DNA from: an uncultured Devosia sp.
Lineage (GTDB): Bacteria; Pseudomonadota; Alphaproteobacteria; Rhizobiales; Devosiaceae
Direction of reading: 5' to 3'
Assembly (NCBI RefSeq): GCF_913055165.1
Contig: NZ_CAJXJS010000018.1
Location: 1-64,000, forward strand
DNA length: 64,000 nt
Positions 53,504 to 63,900 of the stretch are shown in pieces (positions within the stretch are counted from its first letter, which is position 1; each line of letters starts with the position of its first letter). Both the position numbers and the translations under genes were made by a program. The notes below the pieces were generated by a model. That model saw nothing but the letters and a program-made list of their open reading frames with translations. It was not told the DNA's origin and searched no databases.

Positions 53504-54634
53504 TCAAGCGAACGCGGTCAGAATTGCATTATGCATGGGCTTAGCCTGCCATTCCCGGTCGTAGGGCAGGCCGCGATTGGCGCTGCTTCTTTGCGTGCGC
53601 AACCAGGAATGGCTGTCATTCAACCCCCAGGTGCTGACACCCAGCACATTGTTGAACTGCAGCACGATATCGAGGTAGCGGCGGGTTTCATCTGCCACGA
53701 GAGAGTCGCGCCTCTCCACGGAAAGGCCGGTATTGGCTTCGGCTACATCAAGCTCGGTGATCGCAACCTTGAGCCCCATATTGCGGATGTCGCGCATCAG
53801 CCCATAGATGCCGTCAGCATAGACAGTGCCCTTGCGCAGATCCAGATGTGCCTGCAGGCCGACTGTATCGACCGGGGCACCGCGGGAGCGCAGCCGCTCA
53901 AGCAGGCGCAAGAGTGACAGACGACGCTGCCCCTCATAGCCGCTATTATACTCCAGCCCATATTCATTGATGACCATGCGTGCGCGCGGGGCTCGGGCAC
54001 GAGCCGATTCCAGCGCGCGCTCGATGTAATCCTCCCCAAAGGCCTTGTAGAACTGATTGTTCCGCAGGCCCCTACCCCCGTGATTGGGTTCGATTGGCTC
54101 GTTTATCACGTCCCATTCGCGAACCTGGTTGCCATAACGGCCAATCACTTTTGAGAAATGGTCGTCGATGATCGCCCAGTCCCGGCTGGAGGCGAGCGCA
54201 GATGCCGCCCAGGACGGCAGGCTCTTGTGCCAAAGCAACGTGTGGCCACGCATGGCCAGGCCATTGCGGGCAGCAAAGCTGGCGAGCTGGTCCATCTCGC
54301 TGAAATTGTAGGTCCTGCCGGGAGCCAAGGCGTCCCATTTCATCGCCCATTCCGGTGTGATGGTGGAGCAATCCCGCACCACAATCGAGCGCAGACGACT
54401 GTCGCCGAGCGTGCCGGCCTGAATGGCCGCGCCGAAATAGAGCCCACGTGACGAGGCCGCCGAACGCAGAGCGCGGACGGGCGGGGGCGTGGCCGGGCGA
54501 GGCTGACGGGCAGGGGCCTGATCAGGACTGGTGGTTACCGAACCGGTCTCGGTTCGATCGACGCGGGCACAGCCGACCAATTGGCCCACAGTGAGCGCTG
54601 CCGCGGCCCCCACGATCAAGTTCCGACGCTTCAC
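53504..54634 (-). CDS. GH10 endo-1,4-beta-xylanase, predicted lipoprotein
   Basis: A 376-residue GH10 enzyme. The N-terminus (MKRRNLIVGAAAALTVGQ) leads to a lipobox LVGC (Cys22), so it should be membrane-anchored. The acid/base Glu is in WDVINEP (about 177-183) and the nucleophile Glu in AITELDVAEAN (about 292-296). The start is GTG at 54634, with GGGGAGG upstream. It lies opposite a xylan-binding-module-like protein and next to UDP-xylose synthesis genes, so it may trim or edit an endogenous polymer as well as digest plant xylan. Confidence 0.93.
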   Translation of the reverse strand: MKRRNLIVGAAAALTVGQLVGCARVDRTETGSVTTSPDQAPARQPRPATPPPVRALRSAASSRGLYFGAAIQAGTLGDSRLRSIVVRDCSTITPEWAMKWDALAPGRTYNFSEMDQLASFAARNGLAMRGHTLLWHKSLPSWAASALASSRDWAIIDDHFSKVIGRYGNQVREWDVINEPIEPNHGGRGLRNNQFYKAFGEDYIERALESARARAPRARMVINEYGLEYNSGYEGQRRLSLLRLLERLRSRGAPVDTVGLQAHLDLRKGTVYADGIYGLMRDIRNMGLKVAITELDVAEANTGLSVERRDSLVADETRRYLDIVLQFNNVLGVSTWGLNDSHSWLRTQRSSANRGLPYDREWQAKPMHNAILTAFA

Positions 54635-54846
54635 TTCTGCCTCCCCGAATCGTCCACCGGCTATCCCCTGGGAGAAAAAATGACGGAATGGCCAGACCAG
54701 GGCAATTAGTCAGAACTGTCTAGATCGTTGTATTAATGGCGGCAATTAAGTTCAAAAGCTACAGTATTGTCAGGATAGAGGCGATCTATGCGGGAGATTT
54801 TCTGCATACGCTTTGTGATACGTGCGTTTATTAGTGGTGAGTCAAG

Positions 54847-55494
54847 ATGTTGAAGATATCACAAGTAGTATTGGCAAAAATCCTGGGCGCCTCGACTGCG
54901 CTCTCCATGTTGGCAATCTTGCCGGCGATGGCCGATTCGCTGATCGTCGTTTCGATTGCCGGAGAAGCGTATGACGGCCCGCCAAGCTTTGATCTTTTGA
55001 TCAATGACAAGGTGATTGGCAGCGGGACGCTGACCCGGGCAATCAGCACGGAGAGTGACGGACGCCTGTTCACCAAGCCGCGGCCAAATTCCTTCCTCGA
55101 ACAATTCTCGTTCACCATCCCGGACACGGCGCTCATGCCGGATTCCGAGATCAGCCTGGTGCTGACCAATGACAAGTTCACGCGTCAGGAAGGGCTCGGC
55201 GAGGATGGTGTGTTGGACCGCAATCTGTTCATCGATTTCGTGCGTGTGAATGATATCGAAATCACCTCGGCGGAGATGGTGCTGATCCACGATGGCGACG
55301 AGGTGCACTACAATTATCAGGCCGGCCTGCTACCCATATATGAGGCCGGATATCGCGCCGTCGTCCGGCCGCCAGAAGGTGGTTGGATGGCTGGTGGCGC
55401 GGACGAAGTCGCCAAGGTTGGCATGGTGGATATTCCCCTGCCGGTTCCTCGCCCCAAGGACCTGACCCTCGGCGTCGGCCTGGTGCAGCAATGA
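54847..55494 (+). CDS. Secreted protein with xylan-binding (CBM60/CBM36-like) domain
   Basis: A 215-residue exported protein. The signal peptide (about 1-29, ending PAMA) precedes a domain with [20 protein letters not shown] and, later, [10 protein letters not shown], resembling the calcium-dependent xylan-binding modules of the CBM36/60 type. The C-terminal tail is Pro-rich. Its TGA overlaps the next ATG by 4 bases (ATGA), so it belongs to the polysaccharide operon. The divergent GH10 gene supports a xylose-containing ligand. Confidence 0.75.
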   Translation: MLKISQVVLAKILGASTALSMLAILPAMADSLIVVSIAGEAYDGPPSFDLLINDKVIGSGTLTRAISTESDGRLFTKPRPNSFLEQFSFTIPDTALMPDSEISLVLTNDKFTRQEGLGEDGVLDRNLFIDFVRVNDIEITSAEMVLIHDGDEVHYNYQAGLLPIYEAGYRAVVRPPEGGWMAGGADEVAKVGMVDIPLPVPRPKDLTLGVGLVQQ

Positions 55495-56573
55495 GCGCCC
55501 GGCATAAAACGACCGGGCAGGTACGCGAGGAGCGCGCCGGCCGCAGGATAGCTGCGCCCAAATCCATCTGCGTGACAGGTGGGGCGGGCTTTCTGGGCTC
55601 GCATCTGTGCGCCCGCCTGATCGGGGAAGGTCACCGGGTTACCTGCATCGACAACTTCCACACCGGCCGCCCGGCCAACGTCGCCGCCCTGGCGCGCAGC
55701 AACCGGTTCGAACTGGTCGAGCATGATGTGTTGGATGCCCTGCCCGACCAGTTGCCCTCCTTTGACGAGATCTACAACCTGGCCTGCCCGGCCTCACCGG
55801 TGCACTATCAGAGCGACCCTGTGCGGACCGCGCTGATCTGCGCAGAAGGGGCGGCCAATGTGCTGTACCGGGCTGACAGGGACGGGGCGCGAGTGATGCA
55901 TGCCTCAACCTCAGAGGTCTATGGCGACCCCGAAGTGCACCCCCAGCGTGAAGACTATTGCGGCAATGTGAACACGGTCGGGCCGCGCTCCTGCTACGAC
56001 GAAGGCAAGCGCTTTGCCGAGACCTTGATCACCGACTTCGCTCGGCAGACCGGTGTGGTGGTCAAGATTGTCCGCATCTTCAACACTTACGGCCCGCGCA
56101 TGCAACCCGACGATGGGCGGGTGGTGTCGAATTTTATCCTCCAGGCCCTGCGCGGCGAGGACATCACTGTCTATGGAGAGGGCCAGCAGACGCGTTCTTT
56201 CTGTTATGTCGACGATCTGATCGAAGGTTTCGTACGCCTGATGGCCTCGGGGCCGGAGGTCGAAGGCCCGGTCAATATCGGCAATCCGGCGGAAATCAGC
56301 GTTGGCGAACTGGCCCGGATCGTCATCGAGATGACCGGCTCGACCTCAAGGATCGTCCACAAGCCCCTGCCGGTCGACGACCCTCGCAGGCGCCGCCCCG
56401 ACATTACCCGCGCCAGCAGCCTGCTGGGCTGGATGCCGCGTGTCCCGCTGGCTGAAGGGCTGGCCAAGACCATCCGTTATTTCGCCCGGCTCGACACTAG
56501 CCCGTCGGCGTCCATCCAAAGTCAGCCCGGCGTTGCGCCGGTCCCGCGGAGCCAGGCCGCGGTCTCTATCTAG
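55491..56573 (+). CDS. uxs: UDP-glucuronate decarboxylase (UDP-xylose synthase)
   Basis: A 360-residue extended SDR. Cofactor motif [10 protein letters not shown] (about 27-36), catalytic YDEGKRFAE (Tyr169, Lys173), and the family segments [13 protein letters not shown] and YGDPEVHPQ(R/K)EDYCG are characteristic of UDP-glucuronate decarboxylases. It converts UDP-glucuronate to UDP-xylose. The start at 55491 overlaps the preceding gene by 4 bases. The adjoining UDP-glucose dehydrogenase supplies its substrate. Confidence 0.9.
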   Translation: MSARHKTTGQVREERAGRRIAAPKSICVTGGAGFLGSHLCARLIGEGHRVTCIDNFHTGRPANVAALARSNRFELVEHDVLDALPDQLPSFDEIYNLACPASPVHYQSDPVRTALICAEGAANVLYRADRDGARVMHASTSEVYGDPEVHPQREDYCGNVNTVGPRSCYDEGKRFAETLITDFARQTGVVVKIVRIFNTYGPRMQPDDGRVVSNFILQALRGEDITVYGEGQQTRSFCYVDDLIEGFVRLMASGPEVEGPVNIGNPAEISVGELARIVIEMTGSTSRIVHKPLPVDDPRRRRPDITRASSLLGWMPRVPLAEGLAKTIRYFARLDTSPSASIQSQPGVAPVPRSQAAVSI

Positions 56574-56602
56574 TTTCAGTCAGTCAGTGTGAGTACAAGA
56601 CC

Positions 56603-58030
56603 ATGCGCCTTATTATCATCGGTTCGGGATATGTCGGTTTGGTATCGGGCGCATGCCTAGCTGAGTTGGGACACCATGTGCTGTGCGTGGACAATGATCC
56701 GGCCAAGATCGAACAGCTGCAGGCTGGCCAAATACCCATTTACGAACCGCAACTGACCGAGACGATCACGCGTAATGTGGCCCGGGGACGCCTTGGATTC
56801 ACCAGCAGGCTACCGGCTCTCGGGCGTGAGATTCACGCCGTAATGGCCGCCGTTGGCACCCCGCCGCAGGCCAATGGCAGCGCCGACCTTTCCGCCATCT
56901 TCGCCGTTGCCCAGGAGATCGCGGAGAAAGCGACCCATCCGCAGATGCTGATTATCAAGTCCACCGTGCCGGTGGGCACGGGGGATCGCGTACAAGCCCT
57001 GTTGCAGCGGGCGCGCCCCGATATGCGGTTCTCGGTGATTTCCAATCCCGAATTTTTGCGCGAAGGTTCGGCAATCGAGGACTTCATGGCACCGGACCGC
57101 ATCATCGTCGGTGCCGGAGACGAAACGGCGCGCAATACCCTGCGGGCGCTCTATGCCCCGCTTGAACAGCTAGGGACGCCGGTGGTCTGCATGGGCCGGC
57201 GCGAGGCCGAACTGGTCAAGTGCGCCGCCAATGCCTTCCTGGCAACCAAGATCGCCTTCATCAATGAGTGTGCAGACCTTTGCGAGGCCGTGGGCGCCGA
57301 TGTCGGAGAAGTCGCTCACGGGATCGGGCTCGATAGCCGGATTGGGGAAGCATTCCTGCAGGCGGGGCCGGGCTATGGCGGATCGTGCTTTCCCAAGGAC
57401 ACTTCAGCGCTCCTGGCCATCGCCCAGGAGCATGGCGTCAATTTGCGACTGGTGGAAACCGTCATCGGCGCCAATGAGGCACGCAAGCGCGCCATGGGCC
57501 GCCGGGTAACACGTGCCGCGGGCGGCAGTCTCAATGGCCGGGTCGTGGGGGTACTGGGGCTGACCTTCAAGCCCAACACCGATGATATGCGGGACTCTCC
57601 GTCGCTGGCGCTGATCGAGACGCTGCAACGGGCGGGCGCCAAAGTGCAGGTCTTCGATCCGCAGGGTATGGCCGGCGCACGGTTCCGGCTGCGCACTGTC
57701 CGGTTCACAGATGACGCCTATGCCTGCGCTGAAGGCGCCGATTGCCTGGTTCTATCCACCCACTGGCCGGAATTCGCGGACCTCGATCCCAACAGACTGG
57801 CCGGGCAGATGCGCGGCAAGGTGATCGTGGACTTGCGCAATTTCCTTAAGGCACAGGCCTTTGTCGAGGCCGGCTTCTCGGTTCACGCCGTCGGCCGCCC
57901 GGCGGAACATCCGCGGCGGAAGCAATCGACCGAGGTGCGACCGGCCCAGAAGTGGCGCCAGCGGGAGCCGGCGCTCAACGGCGCCGCGCCTGGGTCTGCG
58001 GCGGCGCTGCACAGCGGCATCGCCGGGTAG
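56603..58030 (+). CDS. ugd: UDP-glucose 6-dehydrogenase
   Basis: A 475-residue NAD-dependent dehydrogenase that oxidises UDP-glucose to UDP-glucuronate. The Rossmann motif IIGSGYVGLVSG (about 3-14), the catalytic Cys in GPGYGGSCFPKDT (about 262) and the C-terminal UDP-binding part (GLTFKPNTDDMRDSP) are all present. The last 45 residues are an extra Arg/Ala-rich tail. It follows uxs by 29 bases. Confidence 0.94.
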   Translation: MRLIIIGSGYVGLVSGACLAELGHHVLCVDNDPAKIEQLQAGQIPIYEPQLTETITRNVARGRLGFTSRLPALGREIHAVMAAVGTPPQANGSADLSAIFAVAQEIAEKATHPQMLIIKSTVPVGTGDRVQALLQRARPDMRFSVISNPEFLREGSAIEDFMAPDRIIVGAGDETARNTLRALYAPLEQLGTPVVCMGRREAELVKCAANAFLATKIAFINECADLCEAVGADVGEVAHGIGLDSRIGEAFLQAGPGYGGSCFPKDTSALLAIAQEHGVNLRLVETVIGANEARKRAMGRRVTRAAGGSLNGRVVGVLGLTFKPNTDDMRDSPSLALIETLQRAGAKVQVFDPQGMAGARFRLRTVRFTDDAYACAEGADCLVLSTHWPEFADLDPNRLAGQMRGKVIVDLRNFLKAQAFVEAGFSVHAVGRPAEHPRRKQSTEVRPAQKWRQREPALNGAAPGSAAALHSGIAG

Positions 58031-58055
58031 GAGCGGCCCAAGGAAGGGGGAAGCC

Positions 58056-59558
58056 ATGGAGATCGGCGCCCATACATTGTCGCTGCTGGTGGTTGGCGCC
58101 TTTTGCGCGGTGCAGATCGCCTATGCTCTCTCGCAGGCGGTCGATCTCTACTTCTTCACGCGCCCCGTCAATTGGGTGGATCCGAACGAGGCCCGGTCTC
58201 TGCCCGCAGACGACTACCCCTATATCGTCCTGTTCTATCCGGTGCTGCGCGAGCTCGAATCGACCATGCGCACCACATTTCTCAGCCTGGGGCAGTTGGA
58301 CTATCCCAAACACAAATACAGCGTGGTCGCCATACCCAATGCCGACGACGCTTTCACTGTGCGCTCGCTGAGGCGGCTGCAGAAGGAGTTCCCGTTCCTG
58401 CAGATTATTGAGGTACCGCCCACCTCGCACAAATCCTGGCTGGTGGTCTGGAAGGCCTGGGATCGCTGCCAGAAAGCCTATTGGTGGCATAAGGGCAAGT
58501 TGGCCCAAAACCGCAACCTGCCGCCCAAGAAGACACGGCAGTTGATCTACGCCTTCTACCAGATCGCCGATCGGGTGATGACCCACCAGGATTTCCTGGT
58601 CAACTATATAGACGCCGATAGCTGCCCGCCGAGTGACCATTTCCTGGCCGCAGCCGCTGGCATGCGCCACTACGATGTGCTCCAGGCGCAGAATATTGCC
58701 GGAAATCTCAACTCCAGCTGGGCGGCCAGCTGGCATGCCTTTGACCACATGGCCTGGGACGGCTCGAAGTATCCGCACCTGTCCGCCAATGGGAAGCACC
58801 CCTACTGGGTGCTGGGGAAAGGCTTGTTCTTCCGCGCGTCTGACTTGATCTCCCTGGGTGGTTTTCACCCCTGGCTCACGATCGAGGATCCGGAAGTGGG
58901 CATGCGGTTCTGGACCAATGGCAAGCGGCTGGGGGTCATTGAAAACCCCCTGATTGAAGAGGTGCCGCTCACCTTTGCGCACGGGATCACGCAGCGCAAA
59001 CGCTGGGTCGCCGGGTTCTTCCAAAGCCTGACCTATCCGCTCAAAGCCATGGGCATGCCATGGCCGGCACGGTTCAAGGCCTGGCTCAACTTTCTGCCCT
59101 GCCTGTCGCTGTCACTCAATTCGGTGGGCATCCCGCTGGGCATTTGGGCCAGCTGGGCGGCATGGACCGGTCATAACCTGCTGCCAGACTGGGCCATCGT
59201 GTTGTCTCTGGCCAATCTGGCCGCTTTCGGTCTGTCGATGAGCGCACTCTATGTGCGCACCTGGCGCCGCTCCGCGCTGGTACTACCCCGCCACAAGGAC
59301 CGGCTGCGCTATCTCTTCCGGGTCAACCCGGTGTTCATCATGGCCTGGTGGCTGGTCTGGCTGATCCCGCTCTGGATCGGGTTCCGCATGTTCCTGCTCA
59401 ACGAAGGCCTTGTCTGGGAACGCACCGAAAAGACCGACGCGAACCACGACCTGGTGCGGGTGGCGCGTGGGAAACGGCCGAGTCCGGTGACCAAGGCGGC
59501 GCCCGCCAAAATTGCCACCATCTCACCCCTGCAGTCAGGGGCAGAAAAATCCCTATGA
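58056..59558 (+). CDS. Processive membrane glycosyltransferase (GT2)
   Basis: A 500-residue membrane protein. One N-terminal helix (about 6-28) leads to the catalytic domain with NADDA (about 93), YIDAD (about 184-188), the TIEDPE acid/base region (about 272-277) and QRKRW (about 311-315), which fits the Q(Q/R)xRW signature of processive beta-glycosyltransferases. At least three further helices follow (about 340-470). The start at 58056 has AAGGAAGGGGG upstream; the longer frame overlaps ugd. The sugar it polymerises is unknown; UDP-xylose or UDP-glucuronate are candidates from context. Confidence 0.88.
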   Translation: MEIGAHTLSLLVVGAFCAVQIAYALSQAVDLYFFTRPVNWVDPNEARSLPADDYPYIVLFYPVLRELESTMRTTFLSLGQLDYPKHKYSVVAIPNADDAFTVRSLRRLQKEFPFLQIIEVPPTSHKSWLVVWKAWDRCQKAYWWHKGKLAQNRNLPPKKTRQLIYAFYQIADRVMTHQDFLVNYIDADSCPPSDHFLAAAAGMRHYDVLQAQNIAGNLNSSWAASWHAFDHMAWDGSKYPHLSANGKHPYWVLGKGLFFRASDLISLGGFHPWLTIEDPEVGMRFWTNGKRLGVIENPLIEEVPLTFAHGITQRKRWVAGFFQSLTYPLKAMGMPWPARFKAWLNFLPCLSLSLNSVGIPLGIWASWAAWTGHNLLPDWAIVLSLANLAAFGLSMSALYVRTWRRSALVLPRHKDRLRYLFRVNPVFIMAWWLVWLIPLWIGFRMFLLNEGLVWERTEKTDANHDLVRVARGKRPSPVTKAAPAKIATISPLQSGAEKSL

Positions 59559-59586
59559 GGCATGTGTCAATGTAAGGAGTAAACAT

Positions 59587-60726
59587 ATGGCCAAAGGTCA
59601 CGTTCTGGTCACCGGGGGAGCCGGCTTCATCGGCTCACATCTGGTCGATTTGCTGCTGGCGCAAGGCTTTGAGGTCACCGTGCTCGATTGCCTGCTTGAG
59701 CAGGTGCATGGTGATGCCGAGCGGGACGCAGATGGCTGGCCGGTCTATCTCAATCCAGGCGCCCGGCGCATCCATGGCAATATCCTGGATGACGGTGTGT
59801 TCGAAAGCGCCCTGACTGGCATCACCCATCTGGCCCATCTCGCCGCTTCGGTGGGTGTCGGGCAGAGCATGACCAATATTGTCGACTACACGCGCAACAA
59901 CACCATGGCCGCCGCGATCATGCTGGAGGTACTGTCGCGGACCCAGCACACGGTCCGGCGGATGGCTGTTGCTTCGTCCATGTCGATCTATGGTGAGGGA
60001 CAATATGTGGAGGCATCGAGCGGGCGCGCCGTCACCCCCTCGATGCGCGACCATGCGCAACTCAAAGAGCACCGCTGGGAGCTGGACGACCGGGGCAACG
60101 CGCTGCTGCCCATCCCAACCAGCGAGGACAAATTGCTCCAGCCCGCCTCGATCTATGCCGTCAACAAGCGCGATCACGAAGAGATGTTTCTTTCCGTCGG
60201 ACGGGCACTGGAAATACCGACAATAGCCTTGAGGCTATTCAACGCCTATGGGTCGCGCCAGGCACTGAGCAATCCCTACACTGGGGTTGCTGCCATATTC
60301 ATTTCCCGCCTGCTCAACGACCAGTCGCCCATCATCTTTGAGGATGGGGAGCAAAAGCGCGACTTCGTGCATGTTCTGGACGTTGCCAATGCCTTTGCCG
60401 GCGTACTCGAAAGCGATCTTGAGGTCTGGGAGGCCTGTAATGTTGGCAGCGGTCAGGCCCGCACCGTCAACGAGATTGCCAGGACGCTTGCCCGTCTCCT
60501 GCACAAGAACATCGCCCCAACCATACTCAACCAATATCGCGTCGGCGACATCCGGCATTGCTTCGCCGATACCAGCAAGCTGGAGAGGCTGTTCGGCATC
60601 AGGCCGAGGCAAGACTTCGAAGCGGGAATGCGCCAGCTGATCGAGTGGGTAGAGACCGTCAATCGTCCGCAGGATCGCTCACAGCAGTCGCTGTCGGAAC
60701 TGACGCGGAGTCGGCTCGTGGTCTAG
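59587..60726 (+). CDS. NAD-dependent sugar-nucleotide epimerase/dehydratase
   Basis: A 379-residue extended SDR. Cofactor motif GGAGFIGSHLVD (about 9-20) and catalytic YAVNKRDHEE (about 191-200) are clear. The segment resembles dTDP-L-rhamnose 4-epimerase and UDP-glucose 4-epimerase relatives; the substrate is not certain. The start at 59587 (MAKGHVLVTGG) is preceded by AAGGAG. It closes the polysaccharide gene set, 28 bases after the GT2 gene. Confidence 0.85.
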   Translation: MAKGHVLVTGGAGFIGSHLVDLLLAQGFEVTVLDCLLEQVHGDAERDADGWPVYLNPGARRIHGNILDDGVFESALTGITHLAHLAASVGVGQSMTNIVDYTRNNTMAAAIMLEVLSRTQHTVRRMAVASSMSIYGEGQYVEASSGRAVTPSMRDHAQLKEHRWELDDRGNALLPIPTSEDKLLQPASIYAVNKRDHEEMFLSVGRALEIPTIALRLFNAYGSRQALSNPYTGVAAIFISRLLNDQSPIIFEDGEQKRDFVHVLDVANAFAGVLESDLEVWEACNVGSGQARTVNEIARTLARLLHKNIAPTILNQYRVGDIRHCFADTSKLERLFGIRPRQDFEAGMRQLIEWVETVNRPQDRSQQSLSELTRSRLVV

Positions 60727-60981
60727 GATCGCAGCTTGTCGTGGTGTCGGGAATGGCTGGATTGCGCTTCAGGTGCCATGCCCATAAACACCGATGCGAT
60801 CTACGAAATCTACTCTCATTTTTAATTTCGTAACCCGGCTTTAATGCTTCCCGCGTCTCATCGGACCGTCCGGACAGGTCTATGGGGAGCAGGCAGTTTT
60901 GAACGGCGAGCAGAACACTTGTGCCTCGGACTCGGGATGGGTCGAATCCGCCCGGACAAAGACCGGCCGGATGGACGCACT
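60727..60981. other. Intergenic region before the PAS-GGDEF gene
   Basis: A 255-base stretch with an AT-rich part (60810-60835) that may hold a promoter. The downstream reading frame is open from 60826, so part of this could be coding if an upstream start (60844 or 60937) is used. No terminator with a U-tract was seen. Confidence 0.35.
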
Positions 60982-63900
60982 ATGACGCTGCCCTACCCAA
61001 ACCGCTCCAGAATGCGCCGTTGGCTGCGCTCCACGCAGGCGCAGGGCTCCGTTATGTCGACGGGAACCGCGCTGCAGACAGCCACGACATCGCCTGGTCC
61101 AGCCAAAGATTTCGGCGAGGGGGGCGGACGCTGGAATTTTGCCTTCGAGAGCACCGGCCAAGGCATCTGGGACTGCGATATTCCGAGCAACACCGTCTAC
61201 TACTCGCGCATGTGGCGGCTCATGCGGGGGTTCGATGCCGACGAGGTCGTCGACAGTTCCTTCGACGCGTGGATGGAGCGGGTGCATCCGGACGATCGAG
61301 CCCTCGTGCTTGAGGAGATGCGCAAGCAAAATTCACCCGACATTCGGCAGAACGCCTTCGAATATCGGGAACGTCATCGGGCCGGGCACTATATCTGGAT
61401 CCTGAGCCTGGGCGCAGCGATCGAATGGGGGCCAGACGGCAGGCCAACCCGCATGATCGGCACGGACACGGACATCACTGCCCGCAAGATGGCAGAGATG
61501 GAGAAACTGCACCTGTCGCGTCGGCTGGAACTGGCACTGGATTCGTCCTGGGATGGCGTGGTCACGCTGGACCTCGAGACCATGGCGGTGGTGCAGAGCA
61601 ACAAGTCATTCGCGAAAATGCTGCAGCGGTCCCCCGAGGAAGTGGTCGGGATGCACCCCTGGGAATACGTCGATGCCACCCGAGAGGAAATCCTCGATTT
61701 CCTGGAGACGACCAGTGCCCAGGATGGCAATGCGGGACTGATCAGCGCACGGTTCAAGCGCAAATGCGGGGACCCGATTGATACCGAGGTCAGCCTCTCC
61801 TTCTTTGAGGCCGCCAACCGGCGCTTTGCCTATTGCACGGTCCGCGACGTCACCGAAAGCAACCGCACCAAGCTGGCCCTCAAGGAAGCGACCGAGTTGC
61901 GCCGCGCGGCAGTGGAAGCGTCACACCAGGGCATTCTGCTGGTAGAAATGGACGGGCATACCATTACCCAGGCCAACCGCGCCTTCGCCGACATGCTCAA
62001 CCTGCCCCAGGATGCGGTGACGGGCCAATGCCTCTGGACATGGGCTGACGAGGACGAGGCGACCGCATTGCGCCAATTGCTGTCCGACAGCGCCGATGAG
62101 CCAACGGCCCAACTGCTCAGGCGCGAAGCCACGTTGCGACGGCAGGATGGACGCACCATCGCCGTGGACATCAAGACGAGCATGATCGAGGTCGGCGGCG
62201 ACCGCTATTGTCATCTGGTCGTGACCGACATGACAGCAAGCCGGGCCGCGGCGTCTGCGCTCAAGCGGAGCGAGACCCGATTCCAGGCCATGTTCGAGAA
62301 TACGCGCCGTCATATCGGCCTGCTCGAGCCGGATGGTCGATATATTGAGGCTAATCCGGCCTATTACGCTTTTCTGGGGCTGACACCCGGTCAGCTCGGG
62401 AATTTGCGCTTCTGGGATGGTGACCAGTGGCAGAGTGAGGAAGAGCGCGAGGCCGTCAAGTCAGCGGTTCATCGCGCAGCCAGCGGCGAATATGTGCAAC
62501 TTAAGGTCCGTCACCAAGGCAGGGACGGCACCATCCGCGTCAGCGACCTGAGCATAGCTCCGATTGCAGATGACTGCGGCGCGATCGTCCAGCTGATGAC
62601 CGAGGCCACTGATATCACCGCGCTCGAGCAGGCCAAATCCGACCTGGAGCAGAGCGAGCGGCGTTGGAACCACGCGCTGGAAAGCGCCGGCCAAGGCGTG
62701 TGGGAATGGGAGATACACAAACCCCAGACACAGGGTTCCCGCCGGTGGAAGGAAATGCGGGGCTATGCACCGGACGAGGACATCGACTTCACTTTTGATG
62801 GATGGCTCTCGCGCGTACATCCCGAGGATCAGGACAGGCTGCGGCGGATCATTGAAGAGCAGGCCAACAACGCTCAAGAATTCAACACGTTCGAATATCG
62901 CGAACGGCATAAGCAGGGCCACTATATCTGGATCAACAGCGTTGGCGCTGCGGTAGAGTGGGATGCTGATGGTACGCCGATCCGACGCACCGGAACGGAC
63001 ACTGATATCACCGAGCGCAAGATGGCCGAGCAAAAGGTGCTCGACCTGTCACGCCGGCTTTCGCTCGCTTTGGAGGCCTCACAATTCGGCGTTTTCGAGC
63101 TGAAGCTGGATAGCGGCGAAGTGCTGTGGGACGACAAGCTGTGCGAGATGGTGGGGGTCGCCCGCGATCCGACCTCAATGCAGTTGACCGATTTGCTGGG
63201 CGCCATGCACCCGGACGATGTGGCCAAGACCATCCTGGCGCTCCAGCGCGCTGAAGAGGATGGCAGTTTCGAAATGGAATCCCGCTTTATCAGGACCGAT
63301 GGCGTGGTGCGAACATTGCGCTCGCGCGGGGCGCGCTTTGAGGACGAACACCAGGAGCCCCGACTGATCGGCGTATTCTGGGACGTGACCGAGGAAGTGG
63401 CCCTGACGCACAGCCTGCAGGCGGCCAAGGAGCTGGCGGAGAGCCGCAATGCCGAGCTCCTACATGCCAAGGAGCGCATCGAAAACCAGTCCCTGCACGA
63501 TGCGCTGACCGGTCTGCCGAACCGACGCTATCTGGACAAGATCCTCAAGCGTCACGCAGCAGGTTCGCCGTCATCGGGCGCCATGGCGCTGTTGCATATC
63601 GACCTGGATGGCTTCAAGCAGATCAACGATACACTCGGCCACCTGGCGGGCGACGCCATGCTCGTGCATGTGGCGGAACTCCTGCGTGACAATATCGGGC
63701 TGAGCCGTTTTGCCGCCCGAGTGGGCGGCGACGAGTTCATTGTTGCCTGTCCCGGTGAAACCGATACGCAAGGGCTTCTGGCGCTGGCCAACCAGCTGAT
63801 CGACAAGATCCGGCAACCGGTGCCCTATCAGGGACACCAGTGCAGGTTTGGCGCCAGCATCGGTATTGCCGTCGAGGCTGATGACCCCTTTGACGCACAA

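Noticed and set aside
53504-54634. Tat signal on the xylanase
   Set aside because: The N-terminus has two Arg residues but lacks the full S/T-R-R-x-F-L-K pattern, while a good lipobox LVGC is present. Sec lipoprotein export is the simpler reading.
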